Notes: generated from the sequence alone by a model not told the origin. A stretch of 64,000 bases of DNA from Rhizobium esperanzae (GCF_014197615.1 NZ_JACIFY010000021.1:60575-124574), one strand, 5' to 3'. Positions 55,246-64,000 are shown, counted from the first letter of the stretch. Numbers and translations are program-made.

Positions 55246-57480
55246 CTACTCGTAGAGCCGCCGCACCGTGGCGATGCAATCCAGATCCTTCATCTGGGCG
55301 AGCAATTGATTGAGCTGACGCAGGTCCCAAACCTCGACCTCGAGCATCATTTCGGTGAAATCGGCAGCGACCCGCACCGTGTTCAACAAGCGGATATTGA
55401 CGTCGAGGCCTGCAACCGTCTGGGCGACCTTGGCGAGCGTGCCGGGTTCATTCAACCCATTGACCATGATGCGCGCCATGAAACGCGACTTGTTGGCCTC
55501 ATCCAGATCCCAGCGGACGTCGATCCAACGATCGGGCTGATCGTCGAAACGCTGCAGGCTCGGCGACTGGATCGGATAGATGGTGATGCCCTTACCCTGA
55601 TCCATGATGCCGACGATGCGATCGCCGGGCACGGCGCCTGTCGACGCGAACTTGACGTCGACATTGCCGGACAGGCCGCGGATCGGCCCGATATCGACGT
55701 CGGTGTCGACTTCCGGATGGCTGCCGTCGAGACCGGGCTTGGCCTTGCCCGGGATCTTGAAGATCATGCCGGCGGCGCTGCGGACGTTGAACCAGCCGTC
55801 GTCGCCGGAGGGCTTGACGGTGACGCGCTCGTCCTGATGGTCGGGATAGACGGCGCGCAGCACATCGAGCGAGGACATCTCGCCGCGACCGACGGCGGCG
55901 ATCGCATCCTCGACATCCTTCTGGCCGAGACGGTGCAGCGCCGGCTTCATCGCCTCACGCGAGAAGATCTTGCCGGCCCTGTCGAAGGTGCGCTCGAGAA
56001 TGCGGTGGCCGAGGCCGGCATATTGCTTGCGGATCGCCATGCGGGTGGCGCGGCGGATGGCGGCGCGCGCCTTGCCGGTGACGACGATCTCCTCCCAGGC
56101 AGCCGGCGGGACCTGGACGCCGGAGCGGATGATCTCCACTTCGTCGCCATTGGCAAGCCGCGTCACCAACGGCATGATGCGGCCGTTGATCTTGGCGCCG
56201 ACCGTGGTGTCGCCGATATTGGTGTGCACCGCATAGGCGAAATCGATCGGGGTGGCGCCACGCGGCAGGGCAATGAGCTTGCCCTTCGGCGTGAAGCAGA
56301 AGACCTGATCCTGGAAGAGCTCGAGCTTGGTGTGCTCGAGGAATTCTTCCGGGCTGTCGCCCTCGGCCAGAGCCTCGATCGTGTGGCGCAGCCAGGAATA
56401 GGCATTGGATTCGCGCGACAGGATGTCGCCGTCGGCATTGGTGGCGCCGTCCTTATAGAGCGTATGGGCGGCGATGCCGAATTCGGCGATCTCATGCATG
56501 CGCTTGGTGCGGATCTGCAGTTCGATGCGCTGGCTGGAGGGGCCGACGATCGTGGTGTGCAGCGAGCGGTAATCATTTTGCTTCGGCGTCGAAATATAGT
56601 CCTTGAAGCGGCCGGGCACGACACGCCAACGGGTATGGACGATGCCGAGCGCCCGATAACAGGAGGGGATGTCCTCGACGATCAGACGGAAACCGTAGAC
56701 ATCGGAAAGCTGCTCAAAGGACAGCGACTTCGACTGCATCTTGCGGAAGACCGAATAGGGCTTCTTCTGCCGGCCCTTGACATAGGCGCTCGTCAGGCCG
56801 CTTGCGACGAGCAGGTCGCGCAGTTCTGCCTCGATCTTCTTGACGATGCCCTCATTGCGCTTGGAAAGCTCTTCCAGGCGTTTGGTGACGGTATCGTAGG
56901 CTTCCGGGTTCATATGGCGGAAGGAGAGCTCCTCCAGCTCCTCGCGCATGTCCTGCATGCCCATGCGGCCGGCGAGCGGCGCATAGATTTCCATCGTCTC
57001 TTCGGAAATGCGGGCGCGCTTGTCGGCCGACATGTGGTCGAGGGTACGCATATTGTGCAGGCGATCGGCGAGCTTGACGAGCAGGACACGCACATCGTCC
57101 GATATGGCGAGCAGCAGCTTGCGCAGGTTTTCCGCCTGCTTGGCCTTCTTGGTGACGAGATCGAGTTTCTTGATCTTCGTCAGGCCCTCGACCAGGCGGC
57201 CGATATCCTCGCCGAAGAGCTCGTCGATCTCGGCGCGCGTCGCCGTCGTATCCTCAATCGTATCGTGCAGCAGCGCGACCGCAATCGTCGATTCATCGAG
57301 ATGCATGTCGGTGAGGATGGCGGCAACTTCGAGCGGATGGGAAATGTAGGGATCGCCGCTCGCGCGCTTCTGCTGGCCATGTTTCTGCATGGCGTAGACA
57401 TAGGCTTTGTTCAGCAGTGCTTCATTGGCATCGGGCTTGTATTGCTGAACCCGCTCCACGAGCTCGTACTGCCGCATCAT
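55246..57480 (-). CDS. rel: Bifunctional (p)ppGpp synthetase/hydrolase Rel
   Basis: Single RelA/SpoT homologue of 744 residues that makes and degrades the stringent-response alarmone. The HD hydrolase domain is intact (His48, His72-Asp73, Glu76-Asp77 in LLHDTIED). The synthetase has an RFKD loop (RxKD type, marking a bifunctional enzyme) with YRSLHTTI and ELQIRTKRMHE. TGS (VFCFTPKGKLIALPRGATP), a helical region and a C-terminal ACT domain follow. Two ATGs are adjacent (57480, 57477). A terminator-like hairpin lies just upstream. Confidence 0.96.
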   Translation of the reverse strand: MMRQYELVERVQQYKPDANEALLNKAYVYAMQKHGQQKRASGDPYISHPLEVAAILTDMHLDESTIAVALLHDTIEDTTATRAEIDELFGEDIGRLVEGLTKIKKLDLVTKKAKQAENLRKLLLAISDDVRVLLVKLADRLHNMRTLDHMSADKRARISEETMEIYAPLAGRMGMQDMREELEELSFRHMNPEAYDTVTKRLEELSKRNEGIVKKIEAELRDLLVASGLTSAYVKGRQKKPYSVFRKMQSKSLSFEQLSDVYGFRLIVEDIPSCYRALGIVHTRWRVVPGRFKDYISTPKQNDYRSLHTTIVGPSSQRIELQIRTKRMHEIAEFGIAAHTLYKDGATNADGDILSRESNAYSWLRHTIEALAEGDSPEEFLEHTKLELFQDQVFCFTPKGKLIALPRGATPIDFAYAVHTNIGDTTVGAKINGRIMPLVTRLANGDEVEIIRSGVQVPPAAWEEIVVTGKARAAIRRATRMAIRKQYAGLGHRILERTFDRAGKIFSREAMKPALHRLGQKDVEDAIAAVGRGEMSSLDVLRAVYPDHQDERVTVKPSGDDGWFNVRSAAGMIFKIPGKAKPGLDGSHPEVDTDVDIGPIRGLSGNVDVKFASTGAVPGDRIVGIMDQGKGITIYPIQSPSLQRFDDQPDRWIDVRWDLDEANKSRFMARIMVNGLNEPGTLAKVAQTVAGLDVNIRLLNTVRVAADFTEMMLEVEVWDLRQLNQLLAQMKDLDCIATVRRLYE

Positions 57481-57489
57481 TCCAAAGCC

Positions 57490-57529
57490 ACTCCATAAAA
57501 ATAAAAGCGCGCCAATCAACGATTGGCGC
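57490..57529 (-). terminator. Terminator-like hairpin directly before rel
   Basis: Read on the minus strand, GCGCCAATC (57529-57521), loop GTT, GATTGGCGC (57517-57509), then GCTTTTATTTTTATGG. The stem is a perfect 9 bases with a U-rich tract, 29 bases before the rel start and 145 bases after the rpoZ stop. It could be the rpoZ terminator or an attenuator for rel. Confidence 0.8.
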
Positions 57530-57673
57530 ACACATGGGCAATAATATGCCTAAGCAATAAAGGCGCAAGATTGACGATTGGTAATCATCGCTCTTTTGCA
57601 TCGCATGAAACCTTTTCCGATCCTTGCGAACCGGGGGATCGCACCAAGGCGATCCCGGGATCAGCCTGCGCGC

Positions 57674-58078
57674 TTAGTAGTCGTCGCTCTTTTCCGGCGG
57701 CACCAGGCCTTCGATGCCGGCAAGCAGTTCTTCTTCCGACATCTGGTCGAAAGTGATCGTTTCCGGCAGGTCGTCCTGCTCTTCGCTGTCGGCTGCGGCA
57801 ACACCGCCGGCGGCGATCATGCTTGCCGGATCGGGCTCGGGCTCGTCGACTTCGACATGCTTCTGCAGCGAATGGATCAGATCTTCCTTGAGATCATCGG
57901 GCGAAAGCGTCTCGTCGGCGATTTCGCGCAGGGCCACGACCGGGTTCTTGTCGTTGTCGCGATCGATGGTGATCGAGGCGCCCTGGGAAATCAGCCGGGC
58001 GCGGTGGCTGGCGAGCAGAACCAGCTCGAAGCGGTTCTCCACCTTGTCGATGCAATCTTCAACTGTGACACGGGCCAT
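57674..58078 (-). CDS. rpoZ: RNA polymerase omega subunit
   Basis: Omega aids assembly of the core enzyme. The 134-residue protein begins MARVTVEDCIDKVENRFELVLLASHRARLIS, the conserved omega fold, with DKNPVVALREIADE near residue 42. At 134 residues it is longer than E. coli omega (91) owing to an acidic tail rich in Glu and Asp, usual in Rhizobiales. It is followed on the same strand by rel, as in many bacteria. Confidence 0.96.
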   Translation of the reverse strand: MARVTVEDCIDKVENRFELVLLASHRARLISQGASITIDRDNDKNPVVALREIADETLSPDDLKEDLIHSLQKHVEVDEPEPDPASMIAAGGVAAADSEEQDDLPETITFDQMSEEELLAGIEGLVPPEKSDDY

Positions 58079-58374
58079 TGCCTGTCCTTTACGGTCGTCA
58101 TTTCGGGATTAGCACGCCCGATACAATTAAAACCGGGCAAATACAAGTTTTTCATTCCGGCTCCCCTCGTCTTTATCCGCGGCCGAGCTAAATTTCCATG
58201 GAGAACGTCACAATTCCACCTATGGTTGCTTGGAATATGCCGAATCGTGCCCTAAATCTCTCATATATGAATAATTGATAAAGTATGGATCAGATCGAAA
58301 TAGAAACAGAAGTGATTGTTTTTATTGAATTTAGCTCCTGCTGATTTCGATTGCTCTCATTGGATTGGTAAGCC

Positions 58375-58956
58375 ATGTTTGACCCACGCGAAAAAATTGC
58401 ACTCTTCATTGACGGCGCCAACCTCTACGCTGCATCCAAGAGCCTCGGCTTCGACATCGATTACCGCAAGCTCTTGAAAGCATTTCAGAAACGCGGCTAT
58501 CTCCTGCGTGCCTACTATTATACGGCTCTGATCGAAGATCAGGAATATTCGTCGATCCGGCCTTTGATCGACTGGCTCGACTATAACGGCTACAAGGTCG
58601 TCACCAAGCCCGCCAAGGAATTCACAGATTCCATGGGCCGCCGAAAGATCAAGGGCAACATGGACATCGAGCTTGCGATCGACGCCATGGAACAATCGGA
58701 AACGGTCGATCATCTCGTGATCTTCTCCGGCGACGGCGACTTCACCAACCTCGTCGAGGCGTTGCAGCGCAGGGGCCGCAAGGTCTCGGTGATCTCGACC
58801 ATGGCGACCCAGCCGCCGATGATCGCCGACGACCTGCGCCGCCAGGCCGATCATTTCATCGATCTCTTGTCGTTGAAGGCTGAAATCGGTCGGGACCCCG
58901 CCGAGCGCGCGCCACGCCAAGCCGAAGTCGCCCCGGCGAGCGACTTCGAGGACTGA
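58375..58956 (+). CDS. NYN domain (LabA/DUF88) protein
   Basis: A 193-residue NYN/PIN-like nuclease-fold protein. Conserved acidic residues are in ALFIDGANLYAASK (Asp13), GNMDIELAIDAMEQ and LVIFSGDGDFTNLVEAL. Related proteins are predicted RNases; LabA itself acts in the cyanobacterial clock. The 300-base gap before it is A+T-rich and shared with rpoZ promoters. Target RNA unknown. Confidence 0.88.
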   Translation: MFDPREKIALFIDGANLYAASKSLGFDIDYRKLLKAFQKRGYLLRAYYYTALIEDQEYSSIRPLIDWLDYNGYKVVTKPAKEFTDSMGRRKIKGNMDIELAIDAMEQSETVDHLVIFSGDGDFTNLVEALQRRGRKVSVISTMATQPPMIADDLRRQADHFIDLLSLKAEIGRDPAERAPRQAEVAPASDFED

Positions 58957-59036
58957 TCTTACCGCTTATCTCGAATCGAGCGACAGCAACGCCACGATTG
59001 CCGTGCGAAACGGCAATCGTCAGTCAGCCGATGTGG

Positions 59037-59516
59037 TCAGCCATTATCTTTCAGCAGGCGGCTCTTCTGCCGGTTCCAATCGCGTTCTTTCTCCGACTCG
59101 CGCTTGTCGTGCAATTTCTTGCCCTTGGCGAGCGCCAGCTCCATCTTCGCCCGACCGCGGTCGTTGAAATAGATCTTCAGCGGGATCAGCGTCATGCCCT
59201 CGCGGTTGACGGCAGAGCGCAAGCGATGGATCTCACGACCCGACAGCAGCAGCTTGCGGCGGCGGCGCGGCTCGTGATTGAAGCGGTTGGCCTGCAGATA
59301 TTCCGGCAGGTAGGAATTGATCAGCCAGATTTCGCCGTCCTCATCCGATGCATAGGATTCGGCGATATTGGCTTTGCCTTCGCGCAACGACTTGACCTCG
59401 GTACCCATCAGCACCAGGCCCGCCTCATAGGTATCGATGATCTCGTAGTTGAAGCGGGCCTTGCGGTTTTCGGCCACGACCTTGTTCACCACGCGCTGGC
59501 TGCCTTTGGGGGCCAT
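59037..59516 (-). CDS. smpB: SsrA-binding protein SmpB
   Basis: Binds tmRNA for trans-translation rescue of stalled ribosomes. The 159-residue protein has the OB core RKARFNYEIIDTYEAGLVLMGTEVKSLREGKANI and the basic C-terminal tail (KKLHDKRESEKERDWNRQKSRLL) that enters the mRNA channel. The longer frame to 59657 is not family-like. It follows dapA by 194 bases. Confidence 0.96.
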   Translation of the reverse strand: MAPKGSQRVVNKVVAENRKARFNYEIIDTYEAGLVLMGTEVKSLREGKANIAESYASDEDGEIWLINSYLPEYLQANRFNHEPRRRRKLLLSGREIHRLRSAVNREGMTLIPLKIYFNDRGRAKMELALAKGKKLHDKRESEKERDWNRQKSRLLKDNG

Positions 59517-59710
59517 GACGACATTCCATTGCTTAGCGCATCGTCCTTCCCAATCGGATCGTTTCCTGGGGAACGCGATGCGCAGTCTCAACTGTGCGGT
59601 ATCCCCTGCCCGTCCGAAGACACACGGTTCCGCAGGGCGCGACAAGCCGCGCCCCATTCATTGCCCTTATGTAAGGGAATGGCCCGGCCTTGTGAAGACG
59701 GCCGGTCTCT

Positions 59711-60595
59711 TCAGTTCAGCAGGCCCGCATGGCGCAGGGCGGCATCGATCGCCGCTTCCGTTGCCGGCTCCAGCGTCGACAGCAGCGGCGAACGGACGTT
59801 GCGGCTCATGCGGCCAAGCCTGGAGAGGCCGTATTTGGCGCCGCAAAGACCCGGCTCGAGGAAGATCGCCTTGTGCAGCGGCATCAGCCGGTCCTGATAT
59901 TCCAGCGCACTGCTATAGTCGCCTTTCAAGGTTGCCGCCTGGAAATCGGCGCAGAGGCGCGGGGCGACATTGGCCGTCACCGAAATGCAGCCGACACCGC
60001 CATGGGCGTTGAAGCCGAGCGCGGTGGCGTCCTCGCCGGACAGCTGCCGGAAATCCGTACCGCAAGTGATGCGCTGTTCGGAGACCCGTTCGATCTTGCC
60101 CGTCGCATCCTTGACCCCGACGATATTCCGATGCGCCTTGGCAAGCGCACCCATCGTTTCCGGCGTCATGTCGACCACCGAGCGGCCGGGGATATTATAG
60201 ATATAGATCGGCAGATCGACGGCCTCTGCAATCGCCGAAAAATGCGCGATCAAGCCCTTCTGCGTCGGCTTGTTGTAATAGGGGGTGACGACCAGAACGG
60301 CGTCCGCGCCGACCTTTTCGGCGTGCTGGGCAAGTTCGATCGCCTCACGCGTATTGTTCGAACCGGCGCCGGCCATGACCGGAACGCGTTTTGCAGCAAC
60401 CGCGATGCAGAGTTCCACGACCCGCTTGTGTTCGGCATGCGACAGCGTCGGAGATTCGCCTGTGGTGCCGACCGGAACGAGACCGCCGCTGCCTTCCTTG
60501 ATCTGCCAGTCGACATGCGCGGCGAAGCTGTCTTCGTCGATCAGTCCGGCATCTGTGAAAGGGGTGACGAGGGCGGGAATGGACCCATTGAACAT
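59711..60595 (-). CDS. dapA: 4-hydroxy-tetrahydrodipicolinate synthase
   Basis: Condenses pyruvate with aspartate semialdehyde in the lysine/diaminopimelate pathway. The 294-residue aldolase-family barrel has the Schiff-base Lys162 (VGVKDATGKIER), Tyr133 (YIYNIPGR), and the Thr pair in VGTTGESPT (residues 42-50). The start MFNGSIPALVTPF at 60595 is the usual one; the open frame to 60673 is rejected. smpB lies downstream on the same strand. Confidence 0.96.
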   Translation of the reverse strand: MFNGSIPALVTPFTDAGLIDEDSFAAHVDWQIKEGSGGLVPVGTTGESPTLSHAEHKRVVELCIAVAAKRVPVMAGAGSNNTREAIELAQHAEKVGADAVLVVTPYYNKPTQKGLIAHFSAIAEAVDLPIYIYNIPGRSVVDMTPETMGALAKAHRNIVGVKDATGKIERVSEQRITCGTDFRQLSGEDATALGFNAHGGVGCISVTANVAPRLCADFQAATLKGDYSSALEYQDRLMPLHKAIFLEPGLCGAKYGLSRLGRMSRNVRSPLLSTLEPATEAAIDAALRHAGLLN

Positions 60596-60744
60596 GCGAA
60601 GCTCCTCACGACCAAATCCTTGCTTCGGCCGCATTCCATGAATATTTTGCGCACCATAGAGCGCCGAAATCACGGCGACAAGCGCGTAGAGTTCGGTTTA
60701 GGGCAAATTCCGATAGCAGATGTGAATGAATTTTACCTGGTACG

Positions 60745-60759
60745 GTAAGGTTTCGTTAA
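60745..60759 (+). promoter_or_regulatory. Possible CtrA-like site upstream of lytic transglycosylase
   Basis: GTAA (60745-60748), seven bases, TTAA (60756-60759): one mismatch from TTAA-N7-TTAA. It lies 49 bases before the ATG at 60808. A short A+T-rich motif like this occurs by chance fairly often, so the assignment is weak. Confidence 0.3.
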
Positions 60760-60807
60760 GATGCCTCTAGCCAAATGGCAGGGCGTGTTTTCGTTGCGAG
60801 ATCCCGG

Positions 60808-62883
60808 ATGAAGAAAGCTGTCCTGATTCTGTCCGCCTTCGGCTTTGTTGCCGCCGCGTGGGGCAGTGTAGCGTCGCCGCTTCCGGGCGAGAGCACGCCC
60901 GTGCCCGGCGTCAAGCCGCTCGGCTTCATTCCCGAAACGTCAATGCCGGAATCGATCACAACAGGCGCCATTCCGCGCAATCCGGCCGTCGCGCCTGTCA
61001 ACAGCGACCTGAAAGCCGGCCTCGACGCGCTTTCCGACAAGAACCCGCAGCTGGCGCTGTCGATCCGCGACAGCATGCCCGACGGTACGCTCGACCGCCA
61101 TATCCTGACCTGGGCGATCGCCGTTTCCGGATTGAAGGGCGTTCCCTCCTATGAAATCGCCAGCGCCGGGCAAGAGCTGAAGAGCTGGCCCGGCCTTTCG
61201 CGGCTGCGCGCCTATTCCGAACGCGCGCTCTATGACGAAAACCCCGCCCCCTCAGCCGTGCTCGCCGCCTTCGGCGATACCGCGCCGGAGACGATGCAGG
61301 GCGCCGTCATCCTCGGCCGGGCGCTGGTTGCCTCAGGCAGGCAAGCGCAGGCGGCAAAATATATCCGCAAGGTCTGGCGCGGCGAGGCTCTCGACAAGGC
61401 GACCGAGGACAAGATCCTCATCGAATTCTCAGCGTTGCTGACGCCGGCCGACCACAAGGCGCGGATGGACTATCTGATGTATCGCGGCCGCGTGGCGCAG
61501 GCCAAGCGCTTCGGCGACATGGGTGAGGCGCAGTCGCTCTACAAGGCCTGGTCCGCCGTCGACGCCAAGGCCGGCAATGCCGGCGCACTGCTCAACGCTG
61601 TCGATGCAAAATGGCGCGGCGATCCCGGCCTGCTGTTTGCGCGGATCGAATATCTGCGCAAGCAGGACAAATATGCCGAGGCGGCAGCGCTTCTGGAGCA
61701 GATGCCGCCCGAGCGCAGCGAACTCGTCAATTCCGGCGAGTGGTGGAACGAGCAGCGTATCGTCAGCCGCGGTCTGGTCGACCAGGGACAGTTCAAGCCT
61801 GCCTACCGTATCGTCGCCAATTACGCCGCAACGAGCCCGACGGATATCGTCGAAGCCGAGTTCCATGCCGGATGGTACGCGCTTCGCGGCCTGCAGGATC
61901 CGACAACCGCGGAAAAACACTTCCGCAAGATCCTCCAGACATCAAACGGGCCCATCTCGGTTTCCCGCGCCTGGTATTGGCTGGGTCGAGCGGCAGAAGC
62001 CGGAGGCCCCGGCAAATCCGACGAATTCTATGCGAAGGCTGCGACCTTCCCCGGCACCTTCTATGGCCAGCTCGCGGCCGAACGGCTGGGCCGAAAGACG
62101 TTGAACGTTACCTATCCCGCGCCGAGCACGGCCGACCAAGAGCGCTTCCAGGCACGCGAAGCGGTGCAGGCGATCGCCCGGCTGGAGGCCGCAGGCCATG
62201 GATGGCGGGCCGACATTCTCTATCTCGCACTCGCCGACCAACTGCAGAGCCCCGGCGAGTTGGCCGTGCTTGCTGCAAAGGCCGAACAATCCGGCGACCA
62301 TCATCTATCGCTGCAGATCGGCAAGATCGCCTATGGGCGCGGCATCGATGTCGCTGCACTCGCCTTTCCGGTCGGCGTCATCCCGGCGAATGCCAATATC
62401 TCCGGCTCCGGCAAGGCACTCGCCTATGCCATCGCCCGACAGGAAAGCGCCTTCAACCCAGCCGCCGTTTCCGCGGCGAACGCGCGGGGATTGCTGCAGC
62501 TTCTGCCGGGGACGGCCCAGGCGGTGGCCAAGCGCCACAACATCGCCTATTCGAAAGACAAGCTGACGGCCGATGCCGGTTATAACGCCACGCTCGGTGC
62601 TCATTATCTCGGCGAGCAGATCGACGCCTTCGGCGGCTCCTATATCCTCACTTTCATTGCCTACAATGCCGGACCGAAGCGGGTGCCGGAATGGATCGGC
62701 CGCTACGGCGATCCGCGCGGCAAGCCAATCGACGAGATCGTCGACTGGATCGAGCGCATCCCCTTCCCCGAAACGCGGAATTACGTCCAGCGGGTGATGG
62801 AGAATTACGAAGTGTACAAGGCTCGCCTCGGCCAGTCGACCGACATCGAGCGCGACCTCATCAGTGGACGCAGCGCTTCCTGA
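60808..62883 (+). CDS. Soluble lytic murein transglycosylase (SLT family)
   Basis: Periplasmic enzyme that cleaves peptidoglycan with formation of 1,6-anhydro-MurNAc. The 691-residue protein has a signal peptide (KKAVLILSAFGFVAAAWG), a long superhelical domain of TPR-like helices (about 60-510) and a C-terminal SLT domain with catalytic Glu546 (ARQESAFNP), ARGLLQLLPGTA and IAYNAGPKRVPEW. The frame can be read from 60775, but the signal peptide fits the ATG at 60808. Stops 66 bases before the next gene. Confidence 0.92.
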   Translation: MKKAVLILSAFGFVAAAWGSVASPLPGESTPVPGVKPLGFIPETSMPESITTGAIPRNPAVAPVNSDLKAGLDALSDKNPQLALSIRDSMPDGTLDRHILTWAIAVSGLKGVPSYEIASAGQELKSWPGLSRLRAYSERALYDENPAPSAVLAAFGDTAPETMQGAVILGRALVASGRQAQAAKYIRKVWRGEALDKATEDKILIEFSALLTPADHKARMDYLMYRGRVAQAKRFGDMGEAQSLYKAWSAVDAKAGNAGALLNAVDAKWRGDPGLLFARIEYLRKQDKYAEAAALLEQMPPERSELVNSGEWWNEQRIVSRGLVDQGQFKPAYRIVANYAATSPTDIVEAEFHAGWYALRGLQDPTTAEKHFRKILQTSNGPISVSRAWYWLGRAAEAGGPGKSDEFYAKAATFPGTFYGQLAAERLGRKTLNVTYPAPSTADQERFQAREAVQAIARLEAAGHGWRADILYLALADQLQSPGELAVLAAKAEQSGDHHLSLQIGKIAYGRGIDVAALAFPVGVIPANANISGSGKALAYAIARQESAFNPAAVSAANARGLLQLLPGTAQAVAKRHNIAYSKDKLTADAGYNATLGAHYLGEQIDAFGGSYILTFIAYNAGPKRVPEWIGRYGDPRGKPIDEIVDWIERIPFPETRNYVQRVMENYEVYKARLGQSTDIERDLISGRSAS

Positions 62884-62948
62884 AGCCGTTTGGCGCGGGT
62901 GGAAAAGCAGGCTACATCTTCGGGATCGAACAGATCTCGAGGGATGCC

Positions 62949-63845
62949 ATGCCGGATACTTACGCAAGCGGTTTCCAGGAACGATTTTATACGTCTTCCG
63001 ATGGACTGAAGCTTTATGCCCGCGACTATAGCCCGAGTGAGGCGGCAACCGCGGGACGGCTGCCGGTCGTCTGCCTGCCCGGCCTGACCCGCAATACGCG
63101 GGATTTTCATCCGCTGGCGCTGCTTCTCTCCCAGGACGTAACAGCACCACGCAGGGTGATCGCTTTCGATTCGCGCGGGCGGGGAAACTCGGCATGGGAT
63201 GAGAACAAGGCGAACTACAATCTCGCCATCGAGGCCGGCGACGTCGTCGCTGCCTGCCAGGCGCTCGGCATCGAGCGGGCGGTCTTCATCGGCACGTCCC
63301 GGGGCGGGCTGATTCTGCATCTGATCGCGGCGACACGGCCGGATCTTCTCGAAGCCGTGATCCTCAATGATATCGGGCCGGTTATCGAGGCCAGGGGGCT
63401 GGTGCTGATCCGCGACTACCTCAACGGCGGCAGAAGTCCTGCGGACTGGCGCGAGGCGGTCGATATACTGCACGAAATTCATGGCACGTCGTTTACCACG
63501 CTTGCAGAGCAAGACTGGCGGGAGATGGCGCTTGCCCTCTATCGAGACGTCGGGGGAAAACCGGTCGCCGATTTCGACCCTGCGATCGCCGAAGCACTGA
63601 AATCGATCGATTTCAGCCAGCCCCTGCCCGATCTCTGGGAACAGTTCGAGAAGCTGAACCAGCTGCCGCTGATGCTGATCCGCGGCGAAAATACATCGCT
63701 GCTCTCACAGGAAACCGCAAACGAAATGGCACGGCGTCATTCGACGTTGATCCTTCACGCTGCCGAAGGACAAGGACACGCGCCGCTGCTGCATCTCGGC
63801 GATACCTCCGCGGCGATTCGAACCTTTCTCGCCTCTTGCCGATAA
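62949..63845 (+). CDS. Alpha/beta hydrolase
   Basis: A 298-residue serine hydrolase. It has VVCLPGLTRNTRDFHPLA (oxyanion strand), AFDSRGRGNSAWDENKANYN, the nucleophile elbow FIGTSRGGLI, an acid region in LMLIRGENTSLLS, and the catalytic His in GQGHAPLLHL. It most resembles hydrolases of the haloperoxidase/esterase type; the substrate is unknown. A long frame upstream to 62691 is inside the transglycosylase gene and is rejected. Confidence 0.87.
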   Translation: MPDTYASGFQERFYTSSDGLKLYARDYSPSEAATAGRLPVVCLPGLTRNTRDFHPLALLLSQDVTAPRRVIAFDSRGRGNSAWDENKANYNLAIEAGDVVAACQALGIERAVFIGTSRGGLILHLIAATRPDLLEAVILNDIGPVIEARGLVLIRDYLNGGRSPADWREAVDILHEIHGTSFTTLAEQDWREMALALYRDVGGKPVADFDPAIAEALKSIDFSQPLPDLWEQFEKLNQLPLMLIRGENTSLLSQETANEMARRHSTLILHAAEGQGHAPLLHLGDTSAAIRTFLASCR

Positions 63846-63902
63846 TCTTATTGAAGCCAAAGTAGCTCGCATCAAGAGCCCGCCGGCTCGTTCGCCATGC
63901 GT

Positions 63903-64000
63903 CGAAATCGGCATAGGGGGCGATCGCTGTGATCGCACCCCTGCCACACCACCCGGCATGCGGGTCCGCACCGGGCGGTTCGAGAGATTGAGGTTTATGC
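63903..64000 (-). mobile_element. Probable 3' end of a group II intron (partial, cut by window edge)
   Basis: Read on the minus strand, a GC-rich hairpin (CCGCCCGGTGCGGACCCGCA, then TGCCGGGTGG) at about 63945-63980 resembles domain V of bacterial group II introns, and GGGGTGCGATC/GATCGCCCCC at about 63916-63942 resembles domain VI, followed by CTATGCCGAT, like the usual CTAYCCGATT-type 3' end. The reverse transcriptase would lie outside the window to the right. Recognised from memory of intron sequences. Confidence 0.55.

Noticed and set aside
55306..57498. Open plus-strand frame of 730 codons opposite rel
   Set aside because: Antisense to rel, whose catalytic motifs are all intact; no recognisable protein.

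Overview
The window is chromosomal DNA of an alphaproteobacterium of the Rhizobium etli / R. leguminosarum type. This rests on the proteins themselves (RelA/SpoT, CvpA, PurF, DUF2232, DUF3563, SRAP and others read as typical Rhizobiaceae sequences), the high G+C content, the gene order (fabD-fabG, rpsF-rpsR-DUF2232-rplI, acpS-lepB-rnc-era, rpoZ next to rel) and several kinds of intergenic palindromes typical of rhizobia. No tRNA, rRNA, CRISPR array or complete mobile element was seen. Genes are dense and about 69 coding regions are supported, including two small ones (48 and 49 codons) in apparent gaps.

Layout. 1-7.7 kb: fatty-acid synthesis (fabG, fabD, minus strand), an aldo/keto reductase, the ribosomal cluster rpsF-rpsR-DUF2232-rplI and dnaB. 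7.7-16.9 kb: an AraC regulator with the AzlCD amino-acid exporter, alr, a ParDE toxin-antitoxin pair running into radA, cvpA, purF, an SDR and a GH25 muramidase. 17.2-23.5 kb: cysS, a tightly coupled operon of three GFA-fold paralogues plus proline iminopeptidase bracketed by related palindromes, then cimA and a GNAT acetyltransferase. 23.7-28.6 kb: rarD, then an accessory-looking unit: a LysR regulator divergent from a metallo-beta-lactamase-fold hydrolase, an alpha/beta hydrolase and a duplicated-domain membrane protein. 28.6-38.1 kb: a LOG-family protein, a large LysM protein with duplicated domains, an Atm1-type ABC exporter, phosphatidylethanolamine synthesis (psd, pssA), a 48-residue protein, SRAP, YnfA and Nudix. 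38.1-48.6 kb: small and exported hypotheticals, the ygfZ-HD-PTP operon, mscS, sodC, an EF-hand protein, a GGDEF/EAL protein, an HD protein, a MOSC protein and an aldo/keto reductase. 48.7-60.6 kb: mostly minus-strand core genes (recO, response regulator, Crp/Fnr, era, rnc, lepB, acpS, DUF2062, DUF3563, rel, rpoZ, smpB, dapA) with one plus-strand NYN gene. 60.8-64 kb: a lytic transglycosylase, an alpha/beta hydrolase and, at the right edge, what looks like the 3' end of a group II intron whose body lies outside the window.

Most of the window is housekeeping: lipid and phospholipid synthesis, translation, replication and repair, stringent response, cell wall. The less ordinary parts are the bracketed GFA x3-pip cassette, the LysR/lactonase-like/hydrolase/membrane-protein cluster, the LysM protein with a mirrored domain order, a ParE toxin without a normal start codon, a terminator-like hairpin directly in front of rel, and CtrA-like sites upstream of the EF-hand/GGDEF-EAL pair and the lytic transglycosylase. 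No clearly new defence or mobile system was found.
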